Source of the DNA: Durusdinium trenchii
Taxonomy: Eukaryota > Sar > Dinophyceae > Suessiales > Symbiodiniaceae
Assembly (NCBI GenBank): GCA_963970005.1
Contig: CAXAMN010000015.1
Location: 4,804-68,803, forward strand
DNA: 64,000 nt
Direction: 5' to 3'
The notes beneath the pieces were generated by a model, which made no database searches, was not told the origin of the DNA, and saw only the letters and a list, made by a program, of their open reading frames with translations. Below, piece after piece: positions 46,791 through 58,100 of the stretch (position 1 is its first letter; the number at the start of each line of letters is the position of its first letter). A program made the translations under genes and the position numbers.

Positions 46791-46795
46791 CTGAC

Positions 46796-49114
46796 ACTTA
46801 TTCTGACATTGCTCTGGCATGCCTTCTGGCACCTCGTTTGTCTATTGTATTCTATCATAAACCCCGGGACATGTTCTGGGGTGTGTTCTGACGTCCTTGG
46901 CATGTGTCCTGCCGTGAAGTCTGACGTGAATTCTGACATATCTTTTGAACCTTTTGGCATGTGCTTCTGCTGTGTTTTTTGCACCAAACTGGCATGACAT
47001 GTGCTCTGGCATGTGTTATACGGTCCAGCTTCGGTTCTGACATATGTTCTGACACAGGAGGAGAACACACACAATAAGGCATACATATGAAAGCATACAC
47101 ACACAAACACATCAAAGCGCAACCGGAATAGCGCCCCTATGAGAGTACACGAATGAAAGCAAATACACGCAAATACAAATATGAGAGGACACTTGTAAAC
47201 AGCACGCGTATGAGAGCACACGCGGAGCCGAGGAAACACTTCGGCGTGGGGCAGCGGCCAACGACCCCAACGGAAACCACGTCTACCCCAACCACCTGTC
47301 AACTTCGGGGGGACAAAAGTGCCTGATGGACCTTTTTGAGGTGATGGCGAAGAGTGGATTCAAAGGGATTGCCAGACCTTCCGCCGTTTCCGTCGGCCAA
47401 ACAAGCAAATCCGTTTGGAAGCAAGTGACCACATGAGGAAAGTGTCTGGGCAACCACTCAAGAACATCGTGAACTACCAGGTCATGGACATGATCATCAA
47501 CATGACCTTCGTCTTCGTGGTCTTGACATGCAAGCTGACGTTGGATGGCAGCTCTTCAGCGTGATTGGGACATGACTTCTGAAACCCATCTAGGTCAAGG
47601 CCCTCACCGTGACTGGACTGGCGCTCAAATGGACAACTTTCAGGAAGTCGAACGGCCGCCAGGGGCAAACAGCGAACCCGGCGCAAGGCCTAAAGCTGGA
47701 AAACCCGGGCCCTCTATGAATTTCTATGACGCCACCGCAGTCGAGTCCGCCAAACCATGGCCCCGTCCTCAGGCCACGGCTTGCCTGTCGCGGCAGGCCA
47801 AACATCTGTACCCTGCCTGATGCATCGTCGTCCCGCTGACAGCGTCCAATGGCATCGTGTTCAATAAGCTTCGTGGTGAAGCCTTCGGTGAAGCAGCAGA
47901 ATTTAAATGTCCGCGAAGTGGACGCATCTTTTGCGCCCCATCTGGGAACCATCATTTTGGTGGCGGGGTGTCCGCTGTTGTCGTTCCTCGAGACAACCTC
48001 CAGACCAGGTCGTCGACGGCGGAAGCAGTGATTGGGGCACACGGAAGTGCACCAAGCCGAAGGAATTCCGAGTCCAGGAGGGCCTGAGATGAGCCGTGAG
48101 GCAAGCAGGTGGAGCATTCATAATGTGACGGGTGCAGAGTTGCCAGCTTGACAAAGCAACTCATGGGGGCATCGTTCGAGAACTTCGGCTTGTTTTGAGG
48201 CACTGTGGACAATGGCAGAAGTGGCGCAGCGATCAAAACACTGAGGGAGAAGCCGGCTGCTGAAAGGGAGGATGACATCACCGTTTTGAAGGGGCGCCCA
48301 CAGTGCTGCTGGCGGCCGTGCTTGTGACGCCGAGATGCGTCCTGATGATTGTATTGTATTTGATTGTATTTGTAGGTGTCAAACAAAATCCAAGGGAGAT
48401 GGGTGCGGTATACATTTTATGAACTTGGAGGCTGAGGCGCTTGGGGCGACTACGACCTCAGCGAGCTCTTCGGCGCAGGCTGCAGGACTGGGGCTGCCAC
48501 CAGTGCCCGCTCAGTGAGATTCAGTGTGTGCAGGTGGGGGGTGCGACCTTTCACCCAAAGCTTTTCATCATGAACGGCACCCAGCCTCGCCAATTCGGTG
48601 GAGTTGTTGGTGACGGCAGTGGAAGGGCAACAGGTGACTGTGAAGGGCAAGCGTCTTCAACCATAATTGTGGGGCAGTTCAACCAAGTGAAGATCATTGC
48701 TATGGGAAAAGTGAGGCAGCGGTGCGAGGGGTGCGTGGCAAGGCGGCCATGTTGGGTGGGTATCATGGCGCGCCCCCTCAGGTGGTGCGGAATGCCATGG
48801 CAGCACTGGGAGAGGGTGAATCCTCCTCAGGGCCAAAGCCCAGGCTGTCCTTGAGGCCAACAAAGCCCCAGAATCGTCCACGGGCTGCACGCGTGTGGGC
48901 TACGAAGGTGACATCACCGGCAGTGAGTACGAGTTGGTGGTTGATCAGGGTCTTGAGCGATAATTCCATGTTGGGCCAAGGGGCGACGGGGGACATGAGC
49001 TCGTGAGACAAACATGCACCCATGAGACTTTGTAGCACATCATGAGACTTTTTGGCATGACATTTGAATTGCGAACGGATGGAAAGGTGTGCCCTGGCCC
49101 CGTTCTAGCTCTTA
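46796..49114. other. Host spacer between E3 and E4 with unproven exon candidates
   Basis: Plus-strand pieces at 47326-47440 (MDLFEVMAKSGFKGIARPSA) and 47430-47560 (a hydrophobic NMTFVFVVLTCKLTLDG) look coding but are in different frames. 46800-47060 has repeated TTCTGACAT/GGCATGTG words (about ten). 48440-48900 is GC-rich with frames on both strands, and none could be chosen. 49020-49060 has a short direct repeat of CATGAGACTTTG/CATGAGACTTTTTGGC. Confidence 0.3.
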
Positions 49115-49229
49115 GGTCAACATGAAGCTCGCGCGCTAAAGCTCCTTTTTACCTGGTTGGGCACTTGAGCCAAAAGTATATGGCATGTACCTGTATAGCG
49201 ACTATACTGGGACCCCATCCCTATTGACA
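49115..49229 (-). repeat. E4 3' LTR (left boundary estimated) with spliced-leader 3' end
   Basis: The right boundary is set by ATTGACA followed by the polypurine tract. On the sense strand, TTTTGGCTCAAG at 49164-49175 is identical to the last 12 nt of the dinoflagellate spliced leader. It lies 55-66 nt after the LTR start, as in E1. The left boundary is estimated from E1's layout. Confidence 0.6.
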
Positions 49230-49235
49230 CCCCCC
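49230..49235 (-). promoter_or_regulatory. E4 polypurine tract
   Basis: GGGGGG on the sense strand directly precedes the TG of the 3' LTR, the same arrangement as in E1. Confidence 0.65.
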
Positions 49236-49560
49236 ACATCCGTACTTCGACGGGGAAGGGAGATGAGTGGATGTAAAAACCGGAGAACGAATCACGTTCT
49301 CAAAAGTGTATTGGAGGTCAACCAGTATGTCCTATTGAATTGAATTAGCAAAAGATCTTGCAATCGCTTGAAAGTTGGATCAAACAGGCAATGGAGCTAC
49401 AAGCGGAAAACGTGCACCTACCTATGGTATCATGCGATTACCAACGGTGTGGGACACAATCCTATCTCACTCCCATGATGCCAAAACGGTCATCATGAAT
49501 TACCCGCGATCCCTCAGTACTTGAAGTACCGGAAGTAGCATGTCGGTATGACCCCAATGC

Positions 49561-52500
49561 TCAACCATTCGTGAGTTGTCGCATGTAGTCAGCGCCGACA
49601 AAGCCAATGTAGTCCTTGATGAGCTCAACGTTCCTTGGGTTTCCCGCTCGGATCTGCTCCTCGAAGAACTTCAATTTCCTTTCTTGGACATCGGATACCT
49701 CTATGCCATAGTATCGGCATGCAACGAGGATCTCCTTCGTGACATTCTTCCTCTCCGATTTGATGGCGGGACTAATGTCGATGAATTTGTATGGAGCGGC
49801 ACTTTCGTCATCTGGTTTCTGGTAGTAACTATATCGGCTCGCTCCGAAGGTCTTCTTGATCATACGTCTGATGAAATTTGAGATGAATGCCAATTTCTCG
49901 ATGATCTCATCCTGGGTCTCAGACTTTCGAGCCTTTGGATCACTCATGCTACGCTGAGTGCTGCCGACCTCTTTGAGGTACTTGTGGCTAAGCCCACAGC
50001 GGATTGCAGTGATCATCATCGGATGAACAACATTGGCGTGGAATTCATAGATCTGCAACGCTTCTGCTGCAAACCCGTCGTCGGTCCATCTGCTCATGCC
50101 TACGACCTCGTCTCTCTTGAGACGTCTTGGAAACCCAGTATCCGGATCTTTCGGTACTATTGGCCATCTATTGTGCGGAGTGTCATGCCGCTGTCCATCG
50201 TCGAACATTCGCAGTACATCTTCACGACTCTCAAAGCAGTTGATGTCGAACGTTGCGTTGGCCAAGCTCTTGATCAACTTCATCAACCTCAAATCAAATT
50301 GCTGTGTGACGGCAAAGTTGTGGTCGATGGGGATCGCGGCTTCTTGCGGCAATTCGTCAATCGCGAAGGGGAAAGGCTTCGGAAGTTCATTCCCGTATCC
50401 ATCTTGAGGGACCTCCCGATACTCGGGTTCGCCTTCAGCTTCGTCCGGTCGTTCCTTCAAAATGATAGGAACTTCCTCCTCTTCCTCTCCTTCGGATTCC
50501 TCGATCTCAATGACCTCTTCGGCTGTCTTGCGTGCGTTCTTGATGACTTCATCGATGTTTGCACCTGCAGCAGAGGTTGTCTCACCGGAAGAACTGGCTG
50601 GGACGTCTTTCGGAGGTGATCGTTGATTGCGGTCCCTTGTCTCCTTGGGTACCACATGTGTGAGCTTCCCATTCGCGATCAAAACCGCTACGCAGTGCGG
50701 ACATATCGTCAATCGCACATCGACTTCGCCAAGACAGTTAGGACACGGCCTTGAATCGTAGTCTTTCATCGCTCGGCGATACACGATCTCCTCGAAGAGT
50801 TCCTGCCACTCGGTGTTGTCATACTCTGGGTAAACACCACTCTCCTCGATCATACCCAACAGCTTTGAGATCTTGGCGTCGTCCTCGGAGTAGGTATCGT
50901 CCAGAACCTCAACCGCTAAGCTCTCAAGCTTTTGAAAGCGTGGAATCATGATCGGGTTTCCGTATTTGGACTCTAGAACAAGGTAGCTTCCAGGGTCGGG
51001 TTCCCCATTGAGTAACCGGATCCATTCGATCTTCTCAGGCTGTCCGGGTTCCGCATTGTCGCATTGCAACCATGCCCCTTTAACCTCATCGAAGGGAACG
51101 ACGTTCTCAACCAATAGAGAGCCAGTCGCTGAGATGAGAAGTCCGTACTCCTGCAGCTTCCACACCGGAATGTAGAGAACCACTGGGCGATCACTCAATG
51201 CGACCTTACGACCCAGCCAAGGTTTACCCTTGTAGCCCTGCTCCCAGGCCCATGGCGGAAAACATGTGAAGTGGATCGAATCCCTTCCCGATGAACCGAG
51301 ACCTCCCGGCACTAGCCCTCGTCGCATGATTGAAGTCAGCGCTCCGAGATTGGTAGCGTGAAATGCAGTCACCATAGATAGGGCCATGTCGTTGGTCATT
51401 CTCGACCCAATGTGGTCGATGTCAATGGTAACGTCATAACCTCCGCCGTCCGTTGAGTGTGCCGAGGTGGCTCTTACAGCCACGGGAAAGCACCATCCAT
51501 CGCTATGGTGGAGTCTTCCTTTAGAGATTCCCATGTCCTTGAGTTCGTTAATCCATCCCTTCTCCATCGGGTCATCAGGCTCATTGAGTTCATCAGGGTG
51601 AACACGGACCGCTAACATTTGGAATCTGACCCTCTTGGTTATGCGGAAACACTCATAGTTTTGGTCGAAGTACTTCTCCAGACGCGCCTTCTTGGTCACG
51701 ATGTCTATGTTGCCGTAGTGATAACCGTCTTCCCAAACTGCATTATCACCTAACAGGTCTTCCCATGACACCCATGCACCTTCATCGCATTTGATTGGTG
51801 CGAGTCTTCCTCCTGTCCTGAACTGGCGTCCAATTCGATGTCTCAACTTCGCTCCCAATCGACGACTCAGGGCCTGGCTCGTTTGGCTGTATTCAGGTAC
51901 TCGACAGTCTGGAGTCGGATACTTGTGGTTGCCGTAGTCGGAGTTCTTTGCAGCGAAAGTGACTCCGTTGATCGGTACTAGTTCAACTTTCCCGACCATC
52001 GTCATGGGGTCGATCGGCTTGTATCCCTTCTCCCTCCGTGTTGGTAGGGGGTAGAAGTGATGACATGCCTTTGGTGTGAGGGAGCTGGAGTGCACAAATG
52101 CCTTCTCGACAAATTCATACACCTGTTTCATATCCTTAGGGTCTGCTTCCACAAGCTTCCGCCCATTGTAGGAATGTGGTCCTCCTTCGACTCCATCAGC
52201 ACTTTCGATCAAGGTGAATCCGTCATGGTCGAACATTGTCACGACTCTTGCTTTTAACATTTCTTTGCGCTTGAACTCGCTGTCGACCTTTCTTTCTGGA
52301 GTGGGCGACGCTCTCTGCTTCTTCTTCTTAGGCTGTTCGGTTGGATGTCCTGATGGTACATCGTCGGGTGCAACCTCCCCCTTCACTCTCTTCTTCCAAT
52401 CACTCAACACCGAGGTGACTGTAGGTGAGGATGAAAGGGTCTTCTCGCAATTGAGAGTGGTGTGTCCCGACTCCATGCAGTGGATGCAGAATTCTGCCCG

Positions 52501-55119
52501 CCCGATCTTCTTCTCAAATTCGTCGATGGCGTGCAGTATTGATGCTTTCGGGTCGGACATGTCAACGTCTTGCTCCTCCTTCTCCTGTACGCCTTCAGTC
52601 TCCATATCGACACCTTCGGTCTCCATATCGACACCTTCGGCCTCGGGCTCGCCAGTGGCTTCTGTTCCCTGTTCTGGTTCTTTTCCAATCTCGAAGAAGT
52701 GGTCGATGTCGAATTCAGGAAGCGGCATAGTCCTCATGCGAACGAGAATCAGCGCCACGTTTGCCGCCTCATCAGAGTGCGGGTCCATGGTTCTAATCAT
52801 CGATCGCTTTCGGTTCTCATACGTTGTCCTGTCGTACAGCGATGCAGTGACGCGTTTGATGGATTCCTCTAATCCCGTCCTCAAAGCTTCGATGTCACCC
52901 CATCCCCTGAACAGGTGCCTGAAGAGTTGAGCAATTTTGAACATGCCCAGCAGCGCTTCCACCATGTCACCTACCCGTTCCTCCGTGGGATCATCTCCGA
53001 ATATAGTGCGGAATACATCGGGTTCCAGTATGGTCTTGAGGTGTTTGGTGTAGCATACGTTGCCAAGGTCATAGGATCCCTGGAAGTACTTGGCGTTGCC
53101 GATTATCTGCTTTTCCACATGGATGCTGGGTCCTCTCCTCGTTTTGAAGAAGTTCTCCGTCATTGTTGATGACAACCTGATCCCCCCGAAGAACGAAATC
53201 TCCTTCTGGAAACCTGGATTCTCATTGAAGATGATCATCGCCTCGTGTAAAAACTTCATCAAGTCATCGTGCGGGTTCATCTCGGAGATTACGATGGTGG
53301 GAGAAGATACCGTTTGCCCCATGCCGAAGTTGTGAAGCAATCGAGCACATGCATGAAATCGCTTCTGGACGTAGTCTTCTGCGGACATCCCACGGCATCT
53401 GTTTGCTGCTCCGTTGATGCATTCCGCATAGCAATCGTCTTTCAAATCGGAGTCTATGGGATGGCAGACCAGACAGTAATCGCAGCAAATTTCCTCACCC
53501 TCCTTAAAGTCATCAATGACGTACCACCTTTGAGTCCTTGAGTATATTGGTTCTGGCTGAAGGACTCCCCAGTACTCATCCATCCATGGCATCTTGTTCT
53601 CTCTCCTTACCTTCTCCCTCTTCCTCCTCTCAGACTCATTCTCACCTGAAGGCTCCGCAGTGGACTGATAAGCATGGCTTCCTCTCACGGAATCTCCGAA
53701 CAAGTACTGATACAACCTCTCTTTGTCCTGCAACACGTGTTCCAAGTTGGGATCATGGAGGCTATTCGCTTCGGTCAAGGGATCCGGTGCCATAAAGCAA
53801 GAAGCGAGCATCTTTTCTCTGAACAAGTACTTTTCCATGACAGCGTGGACCAAAGAGGTTCCAGACTTCATAGAGTAGGGGTGACCGCTTCCGGCGACCG
53901 AAATGGCTCGCCAGAATCTGTCCGACGTTGTGGACATCATGCCATTCAGCGACAGCTCGTCCTTGATCATGTTGGCGATCTTACCGAACGAACCGACGGC
54001 ATGGTGAAACTCCACGTCTGCGCAAATCCTCACGAAGGTAGGTAGTTGGCAGCATGCGTCAAGCTTGACGATCACATCCCTGAGTCTTGGAACGAAGTCC
54101 GTGGGAACAATCACAGTCTTGTATGTCCCCTTCTCGCCCGCAGTCACTAGATTGCTCAACGACAACCACACATGGATGGAGGTGGGTTCATGGCGTTTGA
54201 CATCATCAATTCGATCACGAACGAAGTTGATGAAACCATATGGATCCGTCATCACTCCTTTCTTGTACTCAGGCGTACAAGACATGTTGATGACCTTATC
54301 CCATCCAAGTGACAATAAGCTCTGGGCGAACACTGTCTGTTTTCCGGAATTCGATTTGGTGATGTACTCGAAGTCAGACATCAAAATCACCTTACTGGTC
54401 TTCATGGCGCCGATGAACTCACAGTGCACACTCTCACCGTCGATGGTGCGAGTTGCTGGCTGACACGTGACACTTGGGATGAAGCCCTTCAATGTCTCAC
54501 GCATCCTCAGCTCCAATTCCGCTTCATCAGTCACCTTGGCTTCCATTGGGTAACAAAGGTTGTATAGCGTTCTCGGAGATGGTAGCCCTCCAGCAAGTGA
54601 CACTTGTGTTGAGTCGTAGATGTTGGTATATTGAGCGAACCAATGGGCGTCTTCTTTGTAGTAGTTCCGATCGATCACCGACTCTTGGTACCCCCCATGC
54701 CAGAACATCAAATACGACGTCAACCTTCGTAAGTACTGCAACCATGTCATCTGTCCGTTAACGGTACAGGGACCTTCTACGATGTGCCCGGATGGCACCT
54801 GATTGGTGCTGACCATTGCGTAGACCTTCATGTCTCGCGTAAAATAGTCTTTCCCAAATACGTAGTATTTGGATGACCCCATCGGTAACAGCATTCTAAA
54901 CCACGTAGTGACTGAGATGTCCCTTGATGCCGCACCGGTGGATGCTGATCCACCTGTCCTTCCCCGCCGCTTGTAGGACGCCGGCCCATGTCCAGTTGAA
55001 CTGTCGGAATGGCGCGCGAGGCATTGGTTTGGCCTTCGGCCTAGCAAAGTCACCGTAGATCTGAAGCGGCGGGCACCACTTTGGCCTATGAGCGACGTCA
55101 GGGGGCTCAGGACCTTCAC
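49561..55119 (-). CDS. E4 third ORF: multidomain protein with Tpt1/KptA-like domain
   Basis: 1852 codons. N-terminal third: strand-rich region with CEFIGAMKTSKVILMSDFEY and HVWLSLSNLV, possibly an eroded SGNH-like fold. Then a Cys-rich stretch (CCDYCLVCHPIDSDLKDDCY), a CCHC knuckle, CIHCMESGHTTLNC (about 52448-52493), and Lys-rich linker. At about 51900-51050 lies the Tpt1-like domain: LSRRLGAKLRHRIG, DEGAWVSWEDLLGD, ITKRVRFQMLAVRV, FPVAVRATSAHS, TAFHATNLGALTSIMRRGLV, SIHFTCFP, RPVVLYIPVW and SATGSLLVENVVPFDEV. These follow the family order (LRH; G-V-DLL; K-RF; R-A-QGHS; HGT-I-GL; HxHF; VLI-I; S-NG-LT-P). A Cys4 ribbon (CPNC...CPHC, about 50694-50750) and helices end it. It overlaps the 1953-codon frame by 224 nt. 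Confidence 0.68.
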   Translation of the reverse strand: MKVLSPLTSLIGQSGARRFRSTVTLLGRRPNQCLARHSDSSTGHGPASYKRRGRTGGSASTGAASRDISVTTWFRMLLPMGSSKYYVFGKDYFTRDMKVYAMVSTNQVPSGHIVEGPCTVNGQMTWLQYLRRLTSYLMFWHGGYQESVIDRNYYKEDAHWFAQYTNIYDSTQVSLAGGLPSPRTLYNLCYPMEAKVTDEAELELRMRETLKGFIPSVTCQPATRTIDGESVHCEFIGAMKTSKVILMSDFEYITKSNSGKQTVFAQSLLSLGWDKVINMSCTPEYKKGVMTDPYGFINFVRDRIDDVKRHEPTSIHVWLSLSNLVTAGEKGTYKTVIVPTDFVPRLRDVIVKLDACCQLPTFVRICADVEFHHAVGSFGKIANMIKDELSLNGMMSTTSDRFWRAISVAGSGHPYSMKSGTSLVHAVMEKYLFREKMLASCFMAPDPLTEANSLHDPNLEHVLQDKERLYQYLFGDSVRGSHAYQSTAEPSGENESERRKREKVRRENKMPWMDEYWGVLQPEPIYSRTQRWYVIDDFKEGEEICCDYCLVCHPIDSDLKDDCYAECINGAANRCRGMSAEDYVQKRFHACARLLHNFGMGQTVSSPTIVISEMNPHDDLMKFLHEAMIIFNENPGFQKEISFFGGIRLSSTMTENFFKTRRGPSIHVEKQIIGNAKYFQGSYDLGNVCYTKHLKTILEPDVFRTIFGDDPTEERVGDMVEALLGMFKIAQLFRHLFRGWGDIEALRTGLEESIKRVTASLYDRTTYENRKRSMIRTMDPHSDEAANVALILVRMRTMPLPEFDIDHFFEIGKEPEQGTEATGEPEAEGVDMETEGVDMETEGVQEKEEQDVDMSDPKASILHAIDEFEKKIGRAEFCIHCMESGHTTLNCEKTLSSSPTVTSVLSDWKKRVKGEVAPDDVPSGHPTEQPKKKKQRASPTPERKVDSEFKRKEMLKARVVTMFDHDGFTLIESADGVEGGPHSYNGRKLVEADPKDMKQVYEFVEKAFVHSSSLTPKACHHFYPLPTRREKGYKPIDPMTMVGKVELVPINGVTFAAKNSDYGNHKYPTPDCRVPEYSQTSQALSRRLGAKLRHRIGRQFRTGGRLAPIKCDEGAWVSWEDLLGDNAVWEDGYHYGNIDIVTKKARLEKYFDQNYECFRITKRVRFQMLAVRVHPDELNEPDDPMEKGWINELKDMGISKGRLHHSDGWCFPVAVRATSAHSTDGGGYDVTIDIDHIGSRMTNDMALSMVTAFHATNLGALTSIMRRGLVPGGLGSSGRDSIHFTCFPPWAWEQGYKGKPWLGRKVALSDRPVVLYIPVWKLQEYGLLISATGSLLVENVVPFDEVKGAWLQCDNAEPGQPEKIEWIRLLNGEPDPGSYLVLESKYGNPIMIPRFQKLESLAVEVLDDTYSEDDAKISKLLGMIEESGVYPEYDNTEWQELFEEIVYRRAMKDYDSRPCPNCLGEVDVRLTICPHCVAVLIANGKLTHVVPKETRDRNQRSPPKDVPASSSGETTSAAGANIDEVIKNARKTAEEVIEIEESEGEEEEEVPIILKERPDEAEGEPEYREVPQDGYGNELPKPFPFAIDELPQEAAIPIDHNFAVTQQFDLRLMKLIKSLANATFDINCFESREDVLRMFDDGQRHDTPHNRWPIVPKDPDTGFPRRLKRDEVVGMSRWTDDGFAAEALQIYEFHANVVHPMMITAIRCGLSHKYLKEVGSTQRSMSDPKARKSETQDEIIEKLAFISNFIRRMIKKTFGASRYSYYQKPDDESAAPYKFIDISPAIKSERKNVTKEILVACRYYGIEVSDVQERKLKFFEEQIRAGNPRNVELIKDYIGFVGADYMRQLTNG
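52560..52660 (-). repeat. Tandem 27-bp coding repeat in E4 ORF3
   Basis: EGVDMET is encoded twice in tandem and followed by a third, diverged EGVQEKE. At DNA level, CCTTCGGTCTCCATATCGACA is repeated. It lies in an acidic linker and is probably length-variable. Confidence 0.7.
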
Positions 55120-58100
55120 TTTCCACCATGTCCCAAAATGGTAACGAGGGGATAACTTTGTCCTCGATTTTCTTCTTCATCTCCTCGATGTATTCGGTGT
55201 AGGATTTGAAGGCGCTGCTCCGCCGGTTGTACTCATTTCGCCTTCCGCTCTCCGCTGCAGCTGCGTTGTACTGAACTCGAAACATTGTGGGTTCAACCGG
55301 GATCCACTGATTGATCATCGGCATGACTTTTTCCCTCATGAATCTGAGTTCTTCTGGTATTATCATGGCTACCGGAGGCTTGCAGTTGTCAAGGTATTGT
55401 ACCATTACACTCATGGAGCCTAGAAAGGTCTCCATATGGTTCTGTGCCGCCGACCTGTACTTCGGCAATCCTCTCTTCCTGGTAATCAGGTCCTCGAGCA
55501 CATCGATCACGTGGATCTTGTCCAACGCGCTGTCCGAGTTGTGGACCCTTATTGCCAGTGCCATGTTGCGGACTTCTCTGTTCACCGTCTCTATCAGCTC
55601 TTGTACCTTCTCCTTCGCGTTTCGACTGGTGAGTTTGTCAGAGGTGTGATAGAAGATCGAGCTGAAGATCGTGTAGTAACTCTCGAGGCGGGTAGCATAG
55701 ACGTGATCTGACGGATCCGCGGCTTCACGCATGTTCATGCTCTCATTGGCCGACCCGGACAGGTTCCTCCATTGCTGGTAGGCAACCATAGTGTCATTGA
55801 GTCTGCCGCTGTTGATGAAGTCGCGGACGTCGTCCCATAAGTCATCGATCGCCCCAATCTCCTCAGGCTCCACAAGGTAGCGAGAAAGGTTGCTGAAAAC
55901 CCCACTCGCATCGTTCCCGAAGCGCCCCTTAATGGTGGCCATGGATAGCTTATAGCGTCTTGCCAAGTCGCCAGTTTTCTCTTTCTTCTCGTCCTCGTTC
56001 ATGTAGCCCACTAACTTCTTCAGTGAAGCGGTCAAGAACTTGGTGTCATCGGATTTTGTCCTGGACATTGCATAGTTGATGGATAACGGGACGAGCGGAG
56101 GAATGCCGACGGCAATCCATGCTTCAACCACATCCAACCCATGCGTACTCCTCGACATCCTTGGAGGTAGGGTGATCTGCCCTCTCTCCTTCATCTCAAC
56201 CAGGCCATCGAGGATCTTGATGATGAAAGTCGGGTAGCCGCTCGTGTTGCTGTTATAGTTCATGACACCACCAACAGAAGCCATAGCCACGTCGCTGAAG
56301 CGTACGGGTGAAGCAGTGCTGTGGTCACACAAACAAACACAACAGGCCTGAAAATCCTGAATGCCATGTGGTTCGATCCGTCGTACGTGTGATATTTGTG
56401 TCCCATGCTCATCACATGTGTATACAGTCTCGTTTGATGTTGCATCACACACTGATCGTTCGTTGAAGGAACTACCCAAGGCTCGAATCATAAGGCACGG
56501 AACGGCGTGCATCATCTTCTCAGACTTCTGGAATTCAGCGATTCTCTTGGTCACGGTCTTCAGGATAATGCCGACTATCTTCTTATTATATAATTGAGTA
56601 GTTTTAGTGTATTTACCTGCACAATCTCTATGGCTATGGCTCTTGTCACATGTTCTGCTGAGCTGGTCGCCAAACTCAAGATTCCATGACACAATCTCCC
56701 AAGGTTTCTTGATGAGTTTCTTGTTGGAGTGCGAATCGTTGAATTCAGCACCTAACCCGTACATACATCCATCAAACACATGACAGTCGCAATCAGTGCC
56801 GCTCAACAAACGTTGAACCCTTTGATCTTTCCAGTAGGCACAGTATCTTGGTAGTTCAAACAGTGCGGCGGCTCCGATCCTCAAAACACGAGTCATAACA
56901 GTTTCAAAACGTTCCCAAAGGTCCCAGTATAGCGCTCGCTTAAGCTCTATAGATTTAGCTATCGCATCGCTGACTTTAGCGTTGTATCTCGACCATGCTG
57001 ATCCGCCTGTACAGGGTCCTGCAAACATTACTGCATCCTTCTCCGAGCGTACTGCCGCGAGCGCACGTGCAATTCCGTATGGTGAAGTGAGGTCATCGCT
57101 CTGAGATACAGTGACGATGGTGCAATCGTGCTTCGCCGCTAAATGGGTGAAGTGATTACATTCCTCTGAACACAGTAGGATGAATGCGGGTTCTTTACCT
57201 ATGTCGTACAGATCAATTACCATCTGCTCGTCGCAGGCGGCTAGGTTGTCATCTTCTTCGCACAACACGAACTGGTACCGATATGCAATCTCCCCATCAT
57301 GTCGTCTCAAGTTGACATCAACTATTCTGTGCTCTTTGCTCTCCTCGCTCTTGGCTTGGCTAACGGAGACGAACGTTGGGACAATGATATCCTTCAATGG
57401 GATCGTTTTCATACGCTTTGGGGTGCTACATAACGCTATTGCAGCCGATTGAGCTTCCTCGTTTTCCGATTCAGCGTCGTTTCCCCTAAGGGTGAACACA
57501 GTCTTGCCTATCCATCGGAGGTGCGTTTTGGTATGCGTACCTCTACCTGAGTGTCGCCAATAGTCCTTGACACAATCCTCAAAATCTGATGACTCGAACT
57601 GACTTCCTTGACGGTAAGTCATCCTATCGTCTTTGATCCGTGACATGTCGACTGGACAAGATGGCGCGTCACCCGGGCAGAACGCCTTTCTCCTAGGAGA
57701 CGAGTGTATTCTTGTTAGCGTTTTAGCTTCTTCGTCTACCTCCCAATGATCGTGAACTGAGTGTTCTTGCTCTTCAGGATCCGAAACAAAATTGTCGAAA
57801 ATCATCGAAGACCCCCCAGACCCCCCATTCCCCCCATGCACAAGGCGTGTCAGGGCGTTGAGCACATGTAAGGCAGAGGTCGAGCAGTGATGAATCGACA
57901 AGTACACGGACGAATCACGGAGAGTCTGTTGCAACTCGCGACATTGGACAAGCGGACGCAAGCTAAACAAAAGACGTGGAAGGATCGCAGCATTGAAATG
58001 ACCAGACGCAGGAGCGGACACTTCGGGTAACGGAGAAGACAAAGGATGAAACTGAAAGAACGCACGTTCGACCCAGCGGTCAAACCGAACGGGCTCTAAG

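Larger units (their letters stand above)
41943..46795 (-). mobile_element. Internally deleted Copia element E3 with split 5' LTR
   Basis: The 89-bp LTRs lie at 41948-42036 and, interrupted, at 45944-45970 plus 46729-46790. They differ at two positions and are flanked by CTGAC (41943-41947, 46791-46795). Between them are a Gag-like ORF, a partial RT without its catalytic box and an RNase H fragment. No protease or integrase was found. A roughly 1.5-kb leader precedes gag. The element is non-autonomous and young; after it inserted, its 5' LTR received a 750-bp insertion. Confidence 0.93.

Noticed and set aside
57790..57840. C-runs (ccccccagacccccc) as a polypurine tract of a nested element
   Set aside because: They lie inside the open E4 frame, with no LTR beside them; they encode a Gly-rich linker.
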